From Rhodopseudomonas palustris HaA2 (GTDB lineage Bacteria; Pseudomonadota; Alphaproteobacteria; Rhizobiales; Xanthobacteraceae), in the NCBI RefSeq assembly GCF_000013365.1, contig NC_007778.1, positions 744,001 through 808,000 of the forward strand: DNA of 64,000 bases, written 5' to 3'. Both the position numbers and the translations under genes were made by a program. Below, in pieces: positions 25,550-35,248 of this stretch. The notes below the pieces were generated by a model, which was not told the origin of the DNA, searched no databases, and was given only the letters and a program-made list of their open reading frames with translations. The first letter of the stretch is position 1; each line of letters opens with the position of its first letter.

Positions 25550-27037
25550 GTGCAGGCAGCGGATCAACAGCCTGAAACGCGGGCATGGCGGCGAGGCCTG
25601 GAGCCGAAGATCGGCTTGTCCGGGAAGCTGCTGCTGTTGACGATTCCGCTGATCCTGATCGCCGAAATCCTGATCTACGTGCCGTCAATCGCCAATTTCC
25701 GCCTGAACCGGCTCAACGACCGGCTTGCGGCTGCCAATACGGCCGCGCTGGTCCTGGACGCCTCGCCCTCCGGCATGGTGCCGGATACGCTGGCGCGCCA
25801 GGTGCTGGACAGCATCGACGCCCGCGCGGTGGCGATCAAAATGGGCCAGCAGCGTCGCCTGCTGGCAACCTCGAACCTGCCCAGCACGATCGACCAGGTC
25901 GTCGATATGCGCCACGTCACGCCGTGGGGCGCGATCATCGATGCCTTTGCGGTGATGCTGGAGAGCGGCAACCAGACCGTCCGGGTGATCGGCCCGGCGG
26001 AGGGCAACGCGCAGTTCATCGAAGTCGTGATCGACGAAGCGCCGCTGCGGATCGCCATGTACCGCTTCTCCAGCAATCTGCTGCTGGTGTCGTTGACCAT
26101 CACCAGCCTGACCACCGCGCTGATCTATCTGGCGCTGCATTTCCTGTTCGTGCGGCCGATGCGGCGGCTGACCGCCAACATGGTCAATTTCCGCCGCGAT
26201 CCGGAAAGCCCGGCTTCGATCGTGATCCCGGGCCCGCGCGGCGACGAAATCGGCCTCGCCGAGCGCGAATTGTCCGACATGCAGCGCGATCTGGTGTCGA
26301 TGCTGCATCAGAAGAGCCGGCTCGCCGCGCTCGGCCTCGCGGTGTCGAAGATCAATCACGATCTGCGCAATTTGCTGGCGTCGTCGCAGCTGCTGTCCGA
26401 CCAGCTCTCCAGCGTGCCCGACCCGCGGGTGCAGCGCTTCGCGCCGAAGCTGGTGCGCTCGCTGGAGCGGGCGATCGCGTTCTGCCAGTCGACGCTGTCC
26501 TATGGCCGCGCCCAGGAGGCCGCACCGGACCGCCGGATGATCCTGATCGAACCGGTGGTCAACGAGGTCCGCGAGACCGCCGGGCTCGCCTCCGACACGG
26601 CCGTCAGCTCGGTCACCTGGGTCTCGGCGATCGAGCGCGGGCTGACCATGGACGCCGACCCTGATCAATTGTTCCGGGTGCTGCTGAACCTGGTGCGCAA
26701 CGCCGCGCAGGCGCTGGAAAGCCAGCCGCGCAGCGACGCCGCCTTGCAGCAGATCCGGATCACCGGCCGTCGCGAGGGGTCGGTGACGATTCTGGAAGTG
26801 TCCGACACCGGCCCCGGCGTGCCGCAAAAGGCCCGCGACCATCTGTTCGAGGCGTTCCACGGCTCGGTCCGGGCCGGCGGCTCGGGTCTCGGGCTGGCGA
26901 TCGCCGCCGAGCTGGTCCGCGCCCATGGCGGCGACATCAAGCTGGTCGAGGGAACGCTGGGCGCGACCTTCCGGATCTCGATTCCGGACCGGCCGGTCGA
27001 CCTGCACAGCCTGCGCAACGAACGCGCCAGGGCCTGA
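25550..27037 (+). CDS. Membrane sensor histidine kinase
   Basis: A two-component sensor kinase without an adjacent response regulator. Two transmembrane helices, near residues 24-46 and 176-200, flank a periplasmic sensing domain of about 130 residues. A HAMP-like linker (VRPMRRLTANMVNFRRDPE) is followed by the dimerisation/phosphorylation domain with LAVSKINHDLRNLL (His270). The ATPase domain shows the N box LLNLVRNAAQAL, G1 DTGPGVP and G2 GGSGLGLAIAAEL. The GTG at 25550 gives 495 residues; a TTG at 25466 would add 28. GTG was preferred because it sits just ahead of the first basic residues and helix, but the start is not certain. The ligand is unknown. Confidence 0.88.
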   Translation: MQAADQQPETRAWRRGLEPKIGLSGKLLLLTIPLILIAEILIYVPSIANFRLNRLNDRLAAANTAALVLDASPSGMVPDTLARQVLDSIDARAVAIKMGQQRRLLATSNLPSTIDQVVDMRHVTPWGAIIDAFAVMLESGNQTVRVIGPAEGNAQFIEVVIDEAPLRIAMYRFSSNLLLVSLTITSLTTALIYLALHFLFVRPMRRLTANMVNFRRDPESPASIVIPGPRGDEIGLAERELSDMQRDLVSMLHQKSRLAALGLAVSKINHDLRNLLASSQLLSDQLSSVPDPRVQRFAPKLVRSLERAIAFCQSTLSYGRAQEAAPDRRMILIEPVVNEVRETAGLASDTAVSSVTWVSAIERGLTMDADPDQLFRVLLNLVRNAAQALESQPRSDAALQQIRITGRREGSVTILEVSDTGPGVPQKARDHLFEAFHGSVRAGGSGLGLAIAAELVRAHGGDIKLVEGTLGATFRISIPDRPVDLHSLRNERARA

Positions 27038-27164
27038 TCCCGGCTTTGGGTCTGATTCCGCCTTGCGCCTGATCCAGCCTGGGGCTCGATCGAGCCCGAT
27101 CGAGCTTTCGTTAGGTCTGGCCCCGCCTTGTCCCGATGCCGGTGAGAAAGCTGGTCGGCGGCGC

Positions 27165-27193
27165 TTGCCAAGCCCGATCTGAGCCGCTAGCTA
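27165..27193 (+). promoter_or_regulatory. Probable promoter of tRNA-Arg
   Basis: TTGCCA (27165-27170), a 17-base spacer and TAGCTA (27188-27193) lie about 73 bases before the tRNA. Both hexamers are moderate matches to the sigma-70 consensus with ideal spacing. The rest of the 27038-27266 gap shows nothing else recognisable. Confidence 0.4.
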
Positions 27194-27266
27194 TGGCGGC
27201 CTTCGCAGCGCCTGCCGCTGCGGAACGCCGGCGGCTCCGGATCGATTCGGAGAACCCGCGGCAGAC

Positions 27267-27343
27267 GCGCCCGTAGCTCAGCTGGATAGAGCACCAGACT
27301 ACGAATCTGGGGGTCAGAGGTTCGAATCCTTTCGGGCGCGCCA
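27267..27343 (+). tRNA. tRNA-Arg, anticodon ACG
   Basis: The acceptor stem GCGCCCG pairs with CGGGCGC; discriminator G and an encoded CCA follow. The D-arm is AGCTCAGCTGGATAGAGC, the anticodon stem CCAGA/TCTGG with loop CTACGAA gives anticodon ACG (read as ICG, decoding CGU, CGC and CGA), and the T-arm contains GGTTCGAATCC. An accessory hipBA pair begins shortly after its 3' end. Confidence 0.97.
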
Positions 27344-27460
27344 TTTGCTTCGCAGCGAGACTGCGACATCATCCAGCATCTTTGATGTGAAACCACGAGC
27401 TTCATCCGTTGCCTGCTCTCGAGATCGTCGCGGGGGACTGCGGTTCACGACGTGCCCGGC

Positions 27461-28702
27461 TCAGGGGTCGAGCAGCGGCACCATTTCATCGATGTGGGCA
27501 TCGATCCGCGCGCGGACCTGCGCAGGCACAACGTCGCGTTCCGGAAGAACGAGCCACTTGTCACGCACGGCGGCCGCAGTCTCGGCGACAGCGGTTAACA
27601 CGGCGCCCTCCGGAAGACGGCTTCGGTTTGCGAAGTTGCGCCAGCGCTCCGGCGTGAGCGCCTGGAGCGACTTTTCGCCGGCGAGGCTGAGGGCGAGCCC
27701 ATCCTTAGGGAGGTAAGGAATCGTCGAGAGCATGTCGTAGACCGGCGCCAGCATCGGCGTCCGGCCGTCGCCGGGATAGAGCAGCGACCAGTTCTTCAGA
27801 TGCATGTCGCCATTGCCGGTGATCGCGGCGAGCGCGAGGCGCCGAGCAAACTCGATGGCCGAATCGAACGAGACCCCGCTGGTGAGCGCCGCGCCGATAT
27901 TGTGATACGCGCCGCCATTGTACTTCTCGGACGGGTAGCGGCCGAACACCTGCGCGAAGTCTTCGATATGCACGCGCGTGTCGCCATCGCCGCGGTCGAA
28001 GCGGCGGACGAGCAGCACCTTGCCGGTGGACTGGGTGGTGAACTCGTCGGGGATGCCGGTGAACTCGGTCTTGTCGACGAGCTCGCGCGCGGGCACCTCC
28101 ATGCCCAGCGCTTCCGCCAGGGCCATCAGGGCGAACTCGTTCTCCGAGAGTCCGATATGCGTGAGCGAGGGAAATTTGGCGATGTACTGGCCTTGCCCGT
28201 CGCCGACCGCGAGCGTGATGCCGCCTTGTTTGCCGGTGTTCTTCATCACCGACAGTTTCATTTGCACACCGGCGAGAGAGAACCGCGTGTTGCGGCCTTG
28301 GGCTTCCGGGCCGGCCACGACGGGGCTGCCGTCACTCGGTAGGGCGCGGACCGCTCCCGGCAGATCGCCGCCCAGCGCGGCCAGAAGATCGAAGTCGTTG
28401 CCCGGCCTGACGGACGCGGCGTGGTGCTTTTCCATCGCTTCGCGCAGTTTCTCTTCGGGCAGCAGGTTCGCAAAGAACGGAGGCAGTGCTCTGCGTATGG
28501 GCTTGGGATCTCGCCGGAGGCCGCCATCCGCTGAGCGAAGCGACAGGCTGAAGACCGGCGGATTGTTCATGGCCCGGTAAGCGGGCAAGAGGTTGAACGC
28601 GTTGTAGTCACCCGGCGTCCGGACGAGGGTGCCGACGGGAAGGTCGTTCAATGAGATATCGAGTGACTGGATTCGCTCGGCCGCGAGGACAGCCTGAGTC
28701 AT
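27461..28702 (-). CDS. hipA: HipA-family toxin kinase
   Basis: A 413-residue serine/threonine kinase-fold toxin of a type II toxin-antitoxin system. Characterised HipA proteins phosphorylate glutamyl-tRNA synthetase and cause growth arrest or persistence. The N-terminal HipA_N region (1-95) includes LRRDPKPIRRALPPFFANLLPEE. The kinase part has the P-loop-like FSLAGVQMKLSV, the ATP-binding lysine in YIAKFPS, and the catalytic loop ITGNGDMHLKNWSLL (Asp and Asn). The DFG-like motif appears as APVYDMLST. All key residues seem present. The start overlaps the hipB stop (ATGA). It lies next to tRNA-Arg and uses more A/T-rich codons than its neighbours. Confidence 0.93.
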   Translation of the reverse strand: MTQAVLAAERIQSLDISLNDLPVGTLVRTPGDYNAFNLLPAYRAMNNPPVFSLSLRSADGGLRRDPKPIRRALPPFFANLLPEEKLREAMEKHHAASVRPGNDFDLLAALGGDLPGAVRALPSDGSPVVAGPEAQGRNTRFSLAGVQMKLSVMKNTGKQGGITLAVGDGQGQYIAKFPSLTHIGLSENEFALMALAEALGMEVPARELVDKTEFTGIPDEFTTQSTGKVLLVRRFDRGDGDTRVHIEDFAQVFGRYPSEKYNGGAYHNIGAALTSGVSFDSAIEFARRLALAAITGNGDMHLKNWSLLYPGDGRTPMLAPVYDMLSTIPYLPKDGLALSLAGEKSLQALTPERWRNFANRSRLPEGAVLTAVAETAAAVRDKWLVLPERDVVPAQVRARIDAHIDEMVPLLDP

Positions 28703-29013
28703 GGCCGTTCTTCCTCTTCGGCATCCGACGTGAACGCCGGGCGATCATCATCATCGGCCGCGGGCTGCAGCATCGACTGGATGGCGGGCACCATCGCCTG
28801 CGGGATCAACATCATTTCCAAGCCGAGGGCGCGGGCGATGTTGATGAGGGTCGTTGCGCGAGCAGCCGCGGCGCCGGTTTCAATATCGCGATAGCGGGGT
28901 CTGCTAATGTTTGCTCGAAGAGCGATTTCCTCCTGGGACAAGCCGGCGGCCAGCCGCGCTGTCCGGAAGCTCAGGCCAAGCTCTTTGAGCAGGGGATCTG
29001 GATGGAGTGACAT
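28699..29013 (-). CDS. hipB: HipB-like antitoxin (Xre HTH)
   Basis: A small DNA-binding antitoxin that would neutralise HipA and repress the operon. The helix-turn-helix is RTARLAAGLSQEEIALRANISRPRYRDIETG (about residues 18-48), followed by a second helix pair and an acidic tail (ADDDDRPAFTSDAEEEERP). The chosen ATG gives 104 residues. In-frame ATG 29031 and GTG 29049 are alternatives; they would start almost at the predicted transcription start, so 29013 is preferred. The stop overlaps the hipA start. Confidence 0.88.
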   Translation of the reverse strand: MSLHPDPLLKELGLSFRTARLAAGLSQEEIALRANISRPRYRDIETGAAAARATTLINIARALGLEMMLIPQAMVPAIQSMLQPAADDDDRPAFTSDAEEEERP

Positions 29014-29046
29014 GATATGTTTTCGGATCATTTTTGATCGAAATGA

Positions 29047-29075
29047 CACCTAGGCGGATCATATCGCTTTGTCAA
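29047..29075 (-). promoter_or_regulatory. Promoter and possible HipB sites for hipBA
   Basis: On the minus strand a perfect -35 TTGACA (29070-29075), a 17-base spacer and TAGGTG (29047-29052) would start transcription near 29040. The octamer ATGATCCG occurs twice, in the spacer and just after the start point, which is where autoregulatory HipB operators would be expected. The -10 is weak, as often seen for regulated promoters. Confidence 0.45.
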
Positions 29076-29084
29076 TTGATGCGT

Positions 29085-29116
29085 TTACAGATCTTTCTTA
29101 TAGAAATGATCTGTAA
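29085..29116. repeat. Perfect 9-bp dyad upstream of hipBA
   Basis: TTACAGATC (29085-29093) and GATCTGTAA (29108-29116) form a perfect inverted repeat with a 14-base AT-rich centre. It lies just upstream of the hipBA -35 and just after the stop of the YgiQ gene, so it could be an operator, a transcription terminator hairpin for ygiQ, or both. There is no T-run after it. Confidence 0.7.
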
Positions 29117-29127
29117 TCAGATCTTGA

Positions 29128-31143
<2,016 letters not shown>

Positions 31144-31481
31144 GGCGTCGACGCATAAGCTCCCGCCGCCGCGAGTTCAACCGCCCCGTCGGCTCGGCTC
31201 GCGCCGCAGCCGATCCACGCGTGAAGCACGGTGCGCGTCATGGAGCGGCCGACCGGTCATCGACCGGCTCGATTCGACGATTCAGCAGCCGGAGGACCCG
31301 AGAGGTCGAGCAGCAGGGCATCGGGAAAGATCACCAAGACCACGTGACGTTCGACCGGCCCGTCCGCCGCATCTCTGTTCGGCCGGGCGTGGTCTTGCGC
31401 TGCTTCGTCGCGCTTTGGTTCGTCGATGCACAGCAGCCGACCTTTGCGGCGTTGATCAGCGCAGGTCCGGTGCGAGCCGAG
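31144..31481. other. 338-base gap with no recognisable gene
   Basis: Lies between the YgiQ start and the LysR stop. Several open frames cross it on both strands, but none has family features or a convincing start. It must hold the ygiQ promoter and is the left border of the 31.5-40.8 kb catabolic cluster. I saw no direct repeats, tRNA fragment or integrase remnant. Confidence 0.5.
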
Positions 31482-32396
31482 CTAACCGTCTTCCTTGAGG
31501 ATCTTCGCAGCCGTTTCGCACATCCATTTGATGCCCATGTCGCTGGCGAAGCGCGAGTGGCTGTGCACTTTCACCTCGATCAGGGGCAGGTCGAACGGCA
31601 GATCGAGCAGACGAAAGTCCTTCGCTCGGTGAAGGCGGAGCGCCAGGGATTCGGGAAAAATCGCCGCCAAGTCGGAGTGGCGCACGATCTCCGGCGCGAC
31701 CATGAAATGCCCGCGGACGGCGATTTGAGGTCCGGCGCCTCTGTCCGAGAACCACTGCTCGATCGGTTGATGATGAACCGGAGAAGTTATTCTCGCATAG
31801 AAGAAGCGCAGCCCGGCGCAATTCGACTTCCTGAGTCCGGTTCGGCCGATCGGGTGACCGGCGCGAACGATGCAGACGAAGCGATCGTTGAAGATGTCGA
31901 TGCTGCTGCAGTCCTCCTCGCCGTTCTTGACGTAGCCGATGGCCAGATCGACTTCTCCCGAGCGCATCGCGCCGACGACCGCGTCGGGTGCAAGCGGGAC
32001 GACGTCGATCCGCGCCAACGGGGCGATACGTGTCAGTTTCGTCATCAGTTGAGGCAATGAGTAGACCTCGGCGATATCGGACATCGCGATCCGGAAGGTC
32101 CTCTGGGTCACCTGGGGATCGAACGCGACGCGCTCTTTGAGCGCGCGATTGATGATCGCGAATGCCTGATCGAGCGGCTCATGCAGACGAACGGCCGCGT
32201 CGGTGGGTAGCATGCGGTTCGCCGCGCGCACGAAGAGCGGATCGTTGAAGCGATCGCGCAGGCGCCGCAACGCATGACTGATCGCGGGCTGCGTCAGGCC
32301 GAGACGGTCCCCGGCTGCCGTGAGACTGCGCAAGTCCCAGATCGCGAGAAAGACCCGCAAGAGATTGAGGTCGAGGCTCTCATTCGTTTCGTTCAT
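31482..32396 (-). CDS. LysR-type transcriptional regulator
   Basis: A 304-residue regulator. The N-terminal winged helix-turn-helix (about residues 9-68) reads LDLNLLRVFLAIWDLRSLTAAGDRLGLTQPAISHALRRLR, close to the NodD/NahR-like branch of LysR proteins. The remainder is the periplasmic-binding-like effector domain (about 93-300) that senses a small molecule. It is transcribed divergently from the amidase-transporter-monooxygenase genes across a 92-base gap holding a T-N11-A site, the standard arrangement for a LysR regulator that activates its neighbours. The effector is probably the pathway substrate or product. Confidence 0.93.
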   Translation of the reverse strand: MNETNESLDLNLLRVFLAIWDLRSLTAAGDRLGLTQPAISHALRRLRDRFNDPLFVRAANRMLPTDAAVRLHEPLDQAFAIINRALKERVAFDPQVTQRTFRIAMSDIAEVYSLPQLMTKLTRIAPLARIDVVPLAPDAVVGAMRSGEVDLAIGYVKNGEEDCSSIDIFNDRFVCIVRAGHPIGRTGLRKSNCAGLRFFYARITSPVHHQPIEQWFSDRGAGPQIAVRGHFMVAPEIVRHSDLAAIFPESLALRLHRAKDFRLLDLPFDLPLIEVKVHSHSRFASDMGIKWMCETAAKILKEDG

Positions 32397-32404
32397 GATG
32401 CAGA

Positions 32405-32417
32405 TTATAACTATGAA
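32405..32417. promoter_or_regulatory. Candidate LysR-binding T-N11-A site
   Basis: TTATAACTATGAA has the T-N11-A spacing of LysR sites with partial dyad symmetry (TT...AA ends). It lies directly before the -35 of the predicted amidase promoter and 9 bases before the lysR start codon, a position suited to activation of one gene and autoregulation of the other. Confidence 0.4.
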
Positions 32418-32418
32418 T

Positions 32419-32447
32419 TTGACTTACATCAATGCGCCATCAAAAAT
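32419..32447 (+). promoter_or_regulatory. Predicted promoter of the catabolic operon
   Basis: TTGACT (32419-32424), a 17-base spacer and AAAAAT (32442-32447). The -35 is good, the -10 weak, as expected of an activator-dependent promoter. The start would fall near 32454, about 35 bases before the amidase GTG. Confidence 0.45.
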
Positions 32448-32488
32448 CGCTCATGATCCGATGATGGATCGAGCCGTCGAGAGAGCGC

Positions 32489-34048
32489 GTGGGAATCCAC
32501 TTCAACTCAGCTTCTGATCTGCTCGCATTGATGAATGCGAGAGAGATTTCCAGCGTCGAACTCCTCCGGCACTTCATCCAACAAATCGAAAGCTTCGACG
32601 GGCGGATCAACGCCGTCGTCAGCCGTGACTTCGAGCGTGCGCTCGACCGCGCAAAGGCGGCGGACGGGACGCGCGCTCGATCGGCCGTCGGAGAATTGGG
32701 CCGCCTTCACGGTCTGCCCATGACCGTCAAGGAGTCATTCGACGTCTCCGGGCTTCCCACCAGTTGGGGCACGGTCTCGTATGCGGGCAACGTCGCCAAA
32801 CGCGATGCCGACGCCGTCGCGCGCCTCGTCGGTGCCGGCGCTGTCGTGTTCGGCAAGACCAACGTGCCGGAAGGGCTTGCCGACGTGCAAACGTCGAATC
32901 CGCTGCACGGCAGGACCAGCAATCCGTGGGACCATGCGCGGACTTGCGGGGGCTCGTCCGGCGGTTCGGCGGCGGCGCTGGCGGCCGGCTTCACGGCGGT
33001 GGAGCTCGGCAGCGATCTTGCGGGATCGCTGCGGGTGCCCGCGCATTTCTGCGGTGTCTTCAGCCACAAGCCGTCCTACGGGCTAGTGCCCCAGAACGGA
33101 CACTCGATCGATGCCGACGAGTCCCAAACGGATATGACCGTCCTTGGACCGATGGCGCGGTCGGCGTCGGATCTGCGCCTGTTGCTCGAGATTCTGGCCG
33201 GACCGGGCGGCTTCGATGCGGGCGGCTGGGTGCTGCAGCTGCCCAAGGCGCGCGGCAACAGATTGAGCGATTTCCGGGTGGCAGTGCTGCCGAACCACGG
33301 AGCTTGCGAGGTCGATCAGGGCATTCAAGCGTCGATCGAAAATCTCGCCCGCGCCCTCCAGCGCAGCGGAGCCGAGGTCGATTTCGACGTGGAGTGGCCC
33401 GTCGACCTGGAACTGTGCTTTCAGGACTTCATGATGATGACGCGCGCGGTCGGCTCCAGGCGTGCATCGCCGGACCTTCTGAAGCGGATGTCGGACGAGG
33501 CGATGACGTTGCGGAGCGACGACCGCAGCTATCGCGCCGCGATCCGGCGTGCGGCGGGGATGAGCCATCACGCCTGGTTGTCGCTGCACAGCCGCCGGAG
33601 CGAATATCGTGCGGCCTGGCAACGCTTCTTCCGGTCCTACGACGTCGTGCTTTGCCCGGTTCATGCCTCGCTTGCTTTTGTGCACGATACCGCAGGCCCG
33701 CGGGAGAACCGGCTGCTCGACATCAACGGTCGGCAGCAGGACTACAGTCAATCCCTGTTCTGGATGGCGATCGCTGGGCTCAGCTACCTGCCGTCCACCG
33801 TTCGGCCGGTGTCGCTCGTCGGCGGACTTCCGACCGGCGTCCAGATCATCGGGCCGTATCTGGAAGACATGACCACGCTTCGCTTTGCGGAGCTTCTGGA
33901 CGAACTCTGTCCTCACCTGACCTATCCGTTCCAGGCGGCCGGTTCCCGGTCGAGCGTCGACGGACAGGGCTCGACAGGTCGGCAAGCGCAGACGGACGGA
34001 TCGGGTATTCAGCCCGGCATTTTGAGAACCGAAGGAGAAAAAGCGTGA
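32489..34048 (+). CDS. Amidase-signature hydrolase
   Basis: A 519-residue amidase-signature enzyme that should hydrolyse a carboxamide to acid plus ammonia or amine. The Ser-cisSer-Lys triad can be placed: Lys81 in TVKESFD, Ser156 in GGSSGGSAAALAAG, and nucleophile Ser180 in GSDLAGSLRVPAHFCG; the 24-residue spacing between the two serines is the family norm. The usual TGGS before the nucleophile is LAGS here. The start is GTG 32489, preceded by GAGAGAGC-like purines. The product has no signal peptide, so it is cytosolic and would act after uptake. Its stop overlaps the binding-protein ATG (TGATG). The natural substrate is unknown; indole-3-acetamide or another aryl amide is only a guess. Confidence 0.92.
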   Translation: MGIHFNSASDLLALMNAREISSVELLRHFIQQIESFDGRINAVVSRDFERALDRAKAADGTRARSAVGELGRLHGLPMTVKESFDVSGLPTSWGTVSYAGNVAKRDADAVARLVGAGAVVFGKTNVPEGLADVQTSNPLHGRTSNPWDHARTCGGSSGGSAAALAAGFTAVELGSDLAGSLRVPAHFCGVFSHKPSYGLVPQNGHSIDADESQTDMTVLGPMARSASDLRLLLEILAGPGGFDAGGWVLQLPKARGNRLSDFRVAVLPNHGACEVDQGIQASIENLARALQRSGAEVDFDVEWPVDLELCFQDFMMMTRAVGSRRASPDLLKRMSDEAMTLRSDDRSYRAAIRRAAGMSHHAWLSLHSRRSEYRAAWQRFFRSYDVVLCPVHASLAFVHDTAGPRENRLLDINGRQQDYSQSLFWMAIAGLSYLPSTVRPVSLVGGLPTGVQIIGPYLEDMTTLRFAELLDELCPHLTYPFQAAGSRSSVDGQGSTGRQAQTDGSGIQPGILRTEGEKA

Positions 34049-35187
34049 TGGTGAAGTATGCGATTCTCGTTGCGGCTTGTCTGGTCATCGGTGGTGGCGG
34101 TCAGTCGAGCGCCCAGGAGATCAAGGTCGGTCTCACCGCCGATTTCACCGGCGCGACGGCGGCAGTCGGCGCCCCGTTCAAGCTCGCCGCCGAAATTTTC
34201 CCCGATCATCTGGGCGGACTGCCGGTCAAATGGATCGTGCTCGATGACGCGGGCAATACCTCGACGACGGTGAAGAATGCCCGCAAATTCGTCGACGAGG
34301 ACAAGGTCGACATCATCCTCGGCTCCAACACGATCCCGTCGACCGTCGCGATGTTCGGCATCGCGGCTCAGAGCGCAACGCCGCAAATCGCACTCGTTCC
34401 CGTCGACATCCCGACCGAGCAGCGGGCCTGGCTTTTCAATCTTCCGCAGTCGGCGCGGATCATGGTCGGCGCCATCGTCGACGATATGAAATCGCGTAAC
34501 TTCAAGCGGGTCGCGTTCATCGGCTACAATGACGGCTGGGGCGAACTCAACTGGAAGAATTTCGAGCAGTTGGCGAATGCCGGCGGCCTGCAGATCGTCG
34601 CCAAGGAACTCTACAGCCGCAATGATACGTCAGTCACCGCGCAAGTGCTCAAGCTGCTCGAAGCCAAGCCCGACGCGGTGTTCGTCGGAGCCTCCGCTAC
34701 GCCGGCGACACTTCCGCATCTGACGCTGAAGGACCAGGGCTTCAAGGGACAGATCTACCACACGCATGGCGCGGTTTCGAAACCGTTCCTGAACGCCGGC
34801 GGCAAGGAACTCGAGGGCGCTATTCTGCCGACCGGGCCGATCGTCGTTGCCGCCAGTCTTCCCGACAGCAATCCGATCAAGAAGGTCGGACTCGATTTCT
34901 CCGCGAAATACGCGGCCAAGTATGGTCCGGGCGCGCCCAATCCGTTCGCTGGATACGCATGGGATGCGATGCTCCTCCTCGAGGCGGCCGTCCCCGATGC
35001 GGCGGCGAAGGCGAAGCCGGGTACTCCCGAATTCCGATCGGCCCTGCGAGACTCGCTGGCGTCCGGCCGCGAAGTGGTCGGCACCCACGCGGTCTACAAA
35101 TTCACGGACCAGGATCGCTACGGCGTCGACGATCGATCGCGCGTGCTGGTGATCGTCAAGAACGGCGCTTTCGCTCTGTACAAATAG
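34048..35187 (+). CDS. Branched-chain-type ABC transporter binding protein
   Basis: A 379-residue periplasmic binding protein of the Liv (type I fold) family. The signal peptide is MVKYAILVAACLVIGGGGQSSAQ, cleaved after SAQ, and the mature part begins EIKVGLTADFTGATAAVG. KWIVLDDAGNTSTTVKNARKFVDEDKVDIILG is the conserved first-lobe segment. Liv-type proteins in soil alphaproteobacteria bind amino acids but also aromatic acids, amides and urea, so the ligand here is open. AAGGAG stands 9 bases before the ATG. It is the first transport gene after the amidase. Confidence 0.93.
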   Translation: MVKYAILVAACLVIGGGGQSSAQEIKVGLTADFTGATAAVGAPFKLAAEIFPDHLGGLPVKWIVLDDAGNTSTTVKNARKFVDEDKVDIILGSNTIPSTVAMFGIAAQSATPQIALVPVDIPTEQRAWLFNLPQSARIMVGAIVDDMKSRNFKRVAFIGYNDGWGELNWKNFEQLANAGGLQIVAKELYSRNDTSVTAQVLKLLEAKPDAVFVGASATPATLPHLTLKDQGFKGQIYHTHGAVSKPFLNAGGKELEGAILPTGPIVVAASLPDSNPIKKVGLDFSAKYAAKYGPGAPNPFAGYAWDAMLLLEAAVPDAAAKAKPGTPEFRSALRDSLASGREVVGTHAVYKFTDQDRYGVDDRSRVLVIVKNGAFALYK

Positions 35188-35248
35188 TCGGTGCCGCAGA
35201 CGCCACCGACAGACCGAATGCCGAACAGCAGACCATAGGTCGAGAACG

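Noticed and set aside
25685-27007. 440-codon minus-strand frame opposite the sensor kinase
   Set aside because: Composition is that of an antisense shadow; the plus-strand frame has complete kinase motifs.
27267-29127. tRNA-Arg as an attachment site with flanking direct repeats
   Set aside because: I found no second copy of the tRNA 3' end and no integrase in the surrounding DNA.
31221-32060. Plus-strand frame across the 31 kb gap and LysR gene
   Set aside because: It is antisense to lysR for most of its length, and the part in the gap has no recognisable feature.
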